Source: Ruminococcus sp.
Lineage (GTDB): Bacteria; Bacillota_A; Clostridia; Oscillospirales; Ruminococcaceae
Assembly (NCBI GenBank): GCA_017480485.1
Contig: JAFVAN010000029.1
Coordinates: 1 to 19,078, forward strand
DNA length: 19,078 nucleotides
Direction: 5' to 3'
The position numbers and the translations under genes are program-made. Every line of letters begins with the position of its first letter. Position 1 is the stretch's first letter. Of the stretch, positions 15,507-19,078 are shown piece by piece. Below the pieces are notes generated by a model. The model ran no database searches and was not told the DNA's origin. It saw only the letters and a list, made by a program, of their open reading frames with translations.

Positions 15507-17778
15507 CGGGGCCTTCGGGGAGCTTTACAGCGAAAACAGCGACAAGCTCCTGAAATACATAATCGGCATGAACGTTAAGCAGGCGGACGCCGAGGACATC
15601 ATGTCCGAGACCTTTATGGACGCCATGACCCACATCGGGGACCTGAAAAATGAAGAGGCCTTTTCAAGCTGGCTTTTCACCATCGCAAAGCGGAAGGTCT
15701 ACGCCCACACCAAGGACACGGGCCGCCGGGTGGAGGCTGTGATAAAGGACGACAGCGCCTACAATGACGGCGTGTCGGAGCTTGCGGACCGGTACGCCTA
15801 CGAGGGCGAGGATATCTACGGGAACACCGTTATGCTCCCCAGCGACTACGCCGAGAACGAGGAGGTGCGGGAGCTGGTGGTGGCCACCATAAGCTCCCTG
15901 AGCGAGGAGCAGCGGACCGTCATATACGGCTATTACTACGACGGCAAGACCTCGGCAGAGCTGGCGGAGGAGCTGGGCGTTAACGAGAACACCGTGCGCT
16001 CGCGGATAAAGTACGCAAAGCAGCACATCGAGAAGAAGCTGAAGGAGCTGCAAAAGAGCGGCGTTGTGCTCTCGGCGGTGCCTATCAGCAGGATACTTGC
16101 GCTGGCGTTAGAGAACTCGAAGCGCAAGGCGATCGTCGCGGCAGGGGGCGCAACAGCCGCCGCCGCAGGCGCAGGCTCGGGGACGAAGATCGCTGCGGCT
16201 ATCATCACGGTCGCGGCCACCATCGGCATCGGCATCGGCGTTGTGACCTTCGGGAAGATAAACGGCGACAAGGGCCTAAAGGACAGCCTGCCCGACAGCG
16301 GCAGCGAGACCGTTACCACCACCGTCACCACCACCCGCCCCGCCCCCGAGGAGGAGAGCGAGGCGGAGCCCGACAGCCTGTCTGAGCAGAACGAGAGCGG
16401 GGCAGAAACCGAGCGTGAAAGGCAGGAGCCTACCGGGACCGCAAGCAGCAATGAGCCCGACTCTCCGCAGACGGGGGGCAGCTCGGGAAGCCGCAGCCCC
16501 GCAGGCACTCAGCCCGGCGAGGCCTCCCCCGCTGAGCAGACCCCCGCAGGAACAGGGTCCTCGGCCTCGGGCGGGCGCACCACCACTCCCGGTGAAGGCA
16601 CCACCGCCAAGACCGGCTCTCAGGGCAGCTCTCGCGGCGGCTCAACGGGCGGCAACGGCACTCAGGCGCCCTCGACCCCCGCAGCAGGCACAACAGCCCC
16701 CCAGGGTACCACATCCCCTCAGGAGACTGCGGCCGAGACCAAGCCCGCCCGCGAAAACGACACCACCCCCGTGCTCTACTCCGGCAACTGCGGCGCAAAC
16801 GGAGATAATATAAAGTGGGAGCTCCACGAGAGCGGCACGCTTTATTTGTACGGCGAGGGGGAGATGCCCAACTCTACTAATTATTGGACTCTTTATGGTA
16901 GTTCTGCTACTTATTTTTACGGTGAGAAATTTAGTATGGATCTGATCAAAAATGTAGTAGTTGGAGAAGGGATAACAAGTATATACAGGATAACAGGAGG
17001 TTATACGGAATCAATAGATCTACCAAGATCCTTAAAAACAATTTATAAAGATACCATTATCCTAAATAACATGAAAACTATTTTTATTCCTGCTAACGTA
17101 GAAATAATTGAGGATAATTTAGGTGTAACAATGATAGATGGAGGAGTTTCCCCAACAGGAAATGGAGTCAATGAGGAGATAATTGTAGATCCAAATAACA
17201 AATATTATAGTTCATATGACGGTGTATTATATAACAAAGATCAAACGGAATTACTACGATTTCCAATAAAAAAGAATAGTGTTGTATTTCCCGGCACACT
17301 TAAAACAATGGCAAGCGGGGCCTTCAATCAAGCTGAAATAAAAACTGTTGTTGTTCCAAATGGCGTTACAGATATTAGTACAGCATTTAGAAACAGCAGA
17401 GTAAACAGTATTACATTACCTAATACGATCACCAGATTAGAAAGCCATGCTTTTGATGATTCACGTATTGAGACCTTCAATTTGCCTGATAGTTTGAGGT
17501 ATATAGGAGATTGGACTTTTTATGGTTGTTATTTAGAAAACATAGTTATTCCAAATGGTGTTACTTATATTGGAAGCTGTGCATTTAGAAATTGCTTTGA
17601 GCTGAAAAGTGTAACAATTCCTGACAGTGTAACAACTATCAATGGAGCATACGTTTTTTATTTTGATAACAATACCGGCAAAAACAGGCTGGATGAATTC
17701 AGGATCATATGTAACAAAGGCTCTTATGCCGAGACCTATGCAAATAAAAACGACCTCCCCGTCGAATATCTCACATAA
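15457..17778 (+). CDS. Membrane-anchored ECF-like sigma factor with BspA-type LRR ectodomain
   Basis: This is a 773-residue fusion. Residues about 8-90 are sigma-70 region 2 (AFGELYSENSDKLLKYI, DAEDIMSETFMDA, FSSWLFTIAKRKVYAH). About 140-200 are region 4 (LSEEQRTVIYGYYYDGKTSA, then the helix-turn-helix LAEELGVNENTVRSRIKYAK). One membrane segment follows (about 244-265, AAIITVAATIGIGIGVV), then a roughly 170-residue Ser/Thr/Pro/Gly/Glu linker. The last 300 residues are BspA-like leucine-rich repeats (IPDSVTTI, IGDWTFYGCYLENIVIPNG) ending in a typical GSYAETYA block. The layout predicts a cytoplasmic sigma domain and an extracellular repeat domain. I chose ATG 15457 (GGGAGG 10 nt upstream) over GTG 15448. 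From about 16870 the base composition drops sharply from GC-rich to AT-rich. The target promoters and ligand are unknown. Confidence 0.88.
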   Translation: MSKRTEELVRMAKSGDNGAFGELYSENSDKLLKYIIGMNVKQADAEDIMSETFMDAMTHIGDLKNEEAFSSWLFTIAKRKVYAHTKDTGRRVEAVIKDDSAYNDGVSELADRYAYEGEDIYGNTVMLPSDYAENEEVRELVVATISSLSEEQRTVIYGYYYDGKTSAELAEELGVNENTVRSRIKYAKQHIEKKLKELQKSGVVLSAVPISRILALALENSKRKAIVAAGGATAAAAGAGSGTKIAAAIITVAATIGIGIGVVTFGKINGDKGLKDSLPDSGSETVTTTVTTTRPAPEEESEAEPDSLSEQNESGAETERERQEPTGTASSNEPDSPQTGGSSGSRSPAGTQPGEASPAEQTPAGTGSSASGGRTTTPGEGTTAKTGSQGSSRGGSTGGNGTQAPSTPAAGTTAPQGTTSPQETAAETKPARENDTTPVLYSGNCGANGDNIKWELHESGTLYLYGEGEMPNSTNYWTLYGSSATYFYGEKFSMDLIKNVVVGEGITSIYRITGGYTESIDLPRSLKTIYKDTIILNNMKTIFIPANVEIIEDNLGVTMIDGGVSPTGNGVNEEIIVDPNNKYYSSYDGVLYNKDQTELLRFPIKKNSVVFPGTLKTMASGAFNQAEIKTVVVPNGVTDISTAFRNSRVNSITLPNTITRLESHAFDDSRIETFNLPDSLRYIGDWTFYGCYLENIVIPNGVTYIGSCAFRNCFELKSVTIPDSVTTINGAYVFYFDNNTGKNRLDEFRIICNKGSYAETYANKNDLPVEYLT

Positions 17779-17783
17779 AAACC

Positions 17784-17816
17784 AGCCGAGGGCCCGCGCC
17801 CTCGGCTGTTGCTTTT
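17784..17816. terminator. Bidirectional terminator between sigma-LRR and endolysin genes
   Basis: A perfect 10-bp GC-rich stem AGCCGAGGGC/GCCCTCGGCT (17784-17793 with 17798-17807), loop CCGC. A T-rich tract follows on the plus strand, and an A-rich tract precedes it (U-rich on the minus strand), so it can stop both convergent genes. Confidence 0.88.
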
Positions 17817-18522
17817 ATTTCAGCTTACTATAAATCCTCTTCACAAACTCCGCGCCCGCCAGGCCTGTCTCCTTGTAGCCCCAGGCCTTTTGCAGGGCCT
17901 TGACGGCCTTAACTGCCGTGTCGTCGTAGGTCTTGGTCTCGGTAACGGCGACGGTGTGGAGCTTCTTTGCCGCTGCCAGCCGCAGCAGCTCCTTGACTGC
18001 CAGAGCGCCCACGGTGGTATCACCTTTCTTGTAGCAACTGCCGCTGTCGAGCAAGGGCGGCGCGCCGTTGACCTTCGTCTGGTCCTTGGGGCGCAGGACC
18101 CCCGCCACGGGCCAGCAGGCGTCGCTGCCCGTCTTGTTGTTGTACCAATGCTTGATCAGCTGGGCCTTTTCGTGGTTGCCCAGGGTGTTTTGTTCGAGGC
18201 TCGTGAACCAGTCAATGTTCCCCTCGCCGTTGGCTATTGCGACGTGCCCCCAGCTGCCGCCGGACCAGATGACGACGTCGCCCTTCTGCGCCACCAGTGC
18301 CTTGGTGTTCGGTATCCTGTCGAAGTTCTTGACGAGGGCCGGGAGCTTTGCATAGTTTGTGTAAAACTCCCTTGCCCCCGATACCCATGGCATCTCGCTT
18401 GTTTTGATGCCGATGACGTCTCGGAAGTACAGGTCCGCCAGGTCAACGCACTGGACCCCCGCCTTGCCGTCGAAGTCTACTGGCTTTCCAAGGTACTTTT
18501 TCTGGAATTCATCGTAGGTCAT
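17815..18522 (-). CDS. Phage CHAP-domain endolysin
   Basis: This is a 235-residue cell-wall hydrolase (amidase or endopeptidase of the CHAP family). The CHAP fold shows catalytic Cys25 (GVQCVDLADLYF), His93 (SWGHVAIANG) and the EQN stretch at 110-112 (SLEQNTLGN). After a linker with Pro/Asp, residues about 160-235 form a separate domain (YDDTAVKAVKALQKAWGYKETG) resembling a peptidoglycan-binding helical repeat. No signal peptide is present, so release would depend on a holin. GGAGG lies 4 nt before the ATG, and the start overlaps the preceding gene's stop (ATGA). It is last in the lysis module, read leftward. Confidence 0.92.
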   Translation of the reverse strand: MTYDEFQKKYLGKPVDFDGKAGVQCVDLADLYFRDVIGIKTSEMPWVSGAREFYTNYAKLPALVKNFDRIPNTKALVAQKGDVVIWSGGSWGHVAIANGEGNIDWFTSLEQNTLGNHEKAQLIKHWYNNKTGSDACWPVAGVLRPKDQTKVNGAPPLLDSGSCYKKGDTTVGALAVKELLRLAAAKKLHTVAVTETKTYDDTAVKAVKALQKAWGYKETGLAGAEFVKRIYSKLK

Positions 18523-18743
18523 AAAACCTCCACCTTCCTTTCAAGATCATCTATCCTGTGATTTGCTACACGGATATCCTTTTCAACAAGTGCCATTCTT
18601 TCAACGACATTGTTGTGCTTCTCGACCTTCTTTTCAAGCTGTTCTATCCGATATGACATAAGCCGTATGCCCGAATAAGACCCGATAAACGTGCCTACAA
18701 GAGACAGGATAGCCACTATTATCTCACTCGTCCCCACTGTCAT
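18519..18743 (-). CDS. XhlA/holin-like small membrane protein with coiled coil
   Basis: This is a roughly 74-residue protein with one N-terminal hydrophobic segment (IIVAILSLVGTFIGSYSGI) followed by a heptad-rich helix (RIEQLEKKVEKHNNVVERM, then RIDDLERKVEVL). This is the build of XhlA-type lysis accessory proteins. Its position, overlapping the endolysin by ATGA, fits that role. The start is uncertain: GTG 18746, ATG 18743 or GTG 18737 (best spaced from AAGGTG) are all possible. Whatever the choice, it overlaps the upstream holin-like gene. Confidence 0.75.
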   Translation of the reverse strand: MTVGTSEIIVAILSLVGTFIGSYSGIRLMSYRIEQLEKKVEKHNNVVERMALVEKDIRVANHRIDDLERKVEVL

Positions 18744-18930
18744 CACCTTCTCTTTCTGCTTTGTATTTCTGATACTGTGTGCCGAAGTAGAAGCTGATGA
18801 TGACCGTGAAGATCGTGAGAAACTGCTCTGCCGTTACATCCCCACGCAGGCTGAGGGCGCAGAATACCGCCGTCAGCGCGAGGGTCACAAGGCTTTTAAC
18901 GTCTATCAGCTTTGAGATTTTCTTGAACAT
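18724..18930 (-). CDS. Putative phage holin
   Basis: This is a 68-residue protein with two hydrophobic segments (about VTLALTAVFCALSL at 15-28 and FLTIFTVIISFYFG at 37-50) joined by a short turn, and a charged C-terminus (KAEREGDDSGDE). That is the usual two-helix holin design, which would open the membrane for the endolysin. The specific holin family is not identified. Its ATG follows the upstream gene's TGA with no gap (TGAATG), and its end overlaps the next gene. Confidence 0.75.
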   Translation of the reverse strand: MFKKISKLIDVKSLVTLALTAVFCALSLRGDVTAEQFLTIFTVIISFYFGTQYQKYKAEREGDDSGDE

Positions 18931-19078
18931 TCAGCCACCGTCCTTTAGTGCCAGTCTGTTCCCGTAGTACATCTTGCTGTTGCCGACTGCATAAAGATCA
19001 TGCTTATACAGATCAACGCAGCCCATGGTGATGTACAGATCCTCCCAGACCGCGACCACAGACGCGGTGTCAATGTAA
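18931..19078 (-). CDS. C-terminus of a phage protein (partial)
   Basis: This open frame enters from the right edge and stops at 18931-18933. The visible 48 residues include VWEDLYITMGCVDLYKHDLY and end in LALKDGG. I do not recognise a domain. Its place directly before the holin suggests a late structural (tail or baseplate) gene. It extends beyond the window. Confidence 0.6.
   Translation of the reverse strand, partial: YIDTASVVAVWEDLYITMGCVDLYKHDLYAVGNSKMYYGNRLALKDGG

Overview
This window carries the chromosomal replication-origin region of a Gram-positive gut or rumen bacterium, most likely a Ruminococcus or a close Oscillospiraceae relative. The clues are the Bacillus-type order around the origin (gyrA, gyrB, remB, recF, S4-domain gene, dnaN, dnaA, then rpmH, rnpA, yidD, yidC, jag), strong AGGAGG-type ribosome binding sites, and a BspA-type leucine-rich-repeat ectodomain. 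The genus is an inference; no rRNA gene is present to test it.

Layout. Positions 303-10679 (minus strand, read leftward) hold dnaA, dnaN, an S4 RNA-binding protein, recF, remB, gyrB, a YcxB-like membrane protein and gyrA. The dnaA-dnaN gap (8947-9341) looks like oriC: an AT-rich unwinding stretch, TAG trinucleotides resembling a DnaA-trio, and a cluster of TTTTCAACA-type 9-mers in place of the usual TTATCCACA box. Positions 11504-14796 (plus strand) hold rpmH, rnpA, yidD, yidC and jag, which make ribosomal protein L34, the RNase P protein and the membrane-insertion machinery. Genes on both sides are therefore read away from dnaA, co-directional with replication.

From 14797 the conserved order stops: mnmE/mnmG, which usually follow jag, are absent. 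Instead there is a long palindromic element, then a plus-strand gene for an ECF-like sigma factor fused through one membrane segment and a long Ser/Thr/Pro/Gly linker to an extracellular BspA-like repeat domain. After a strong bidirectional terminator comes a minus-strand phage lysis module (C-terminus of a phage protein, two small membrane proteins, a CHAP endolysin) that runs off the right edge.

The intergenic DNA is unusually rich in short structured repeats of at least three kinds: (i) 7-bp periodic arrays with different unit sequences, often followed by GGTG and a hairpin and often abutting a stop codon; (ii) a repeat shared by the 3' flanks of gyrA and gyrB; (iii) two 319/339-bp palindromic elements in inverted orientation that bracket the rpmH-jag cluster, whose arms match within each copy but differ between copies. 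The strongest leads are the membrane-tethered sigma-LRR fusion, the altered DnaA-box/DnaA-reading-head pair, and these covarying palindromic elements.
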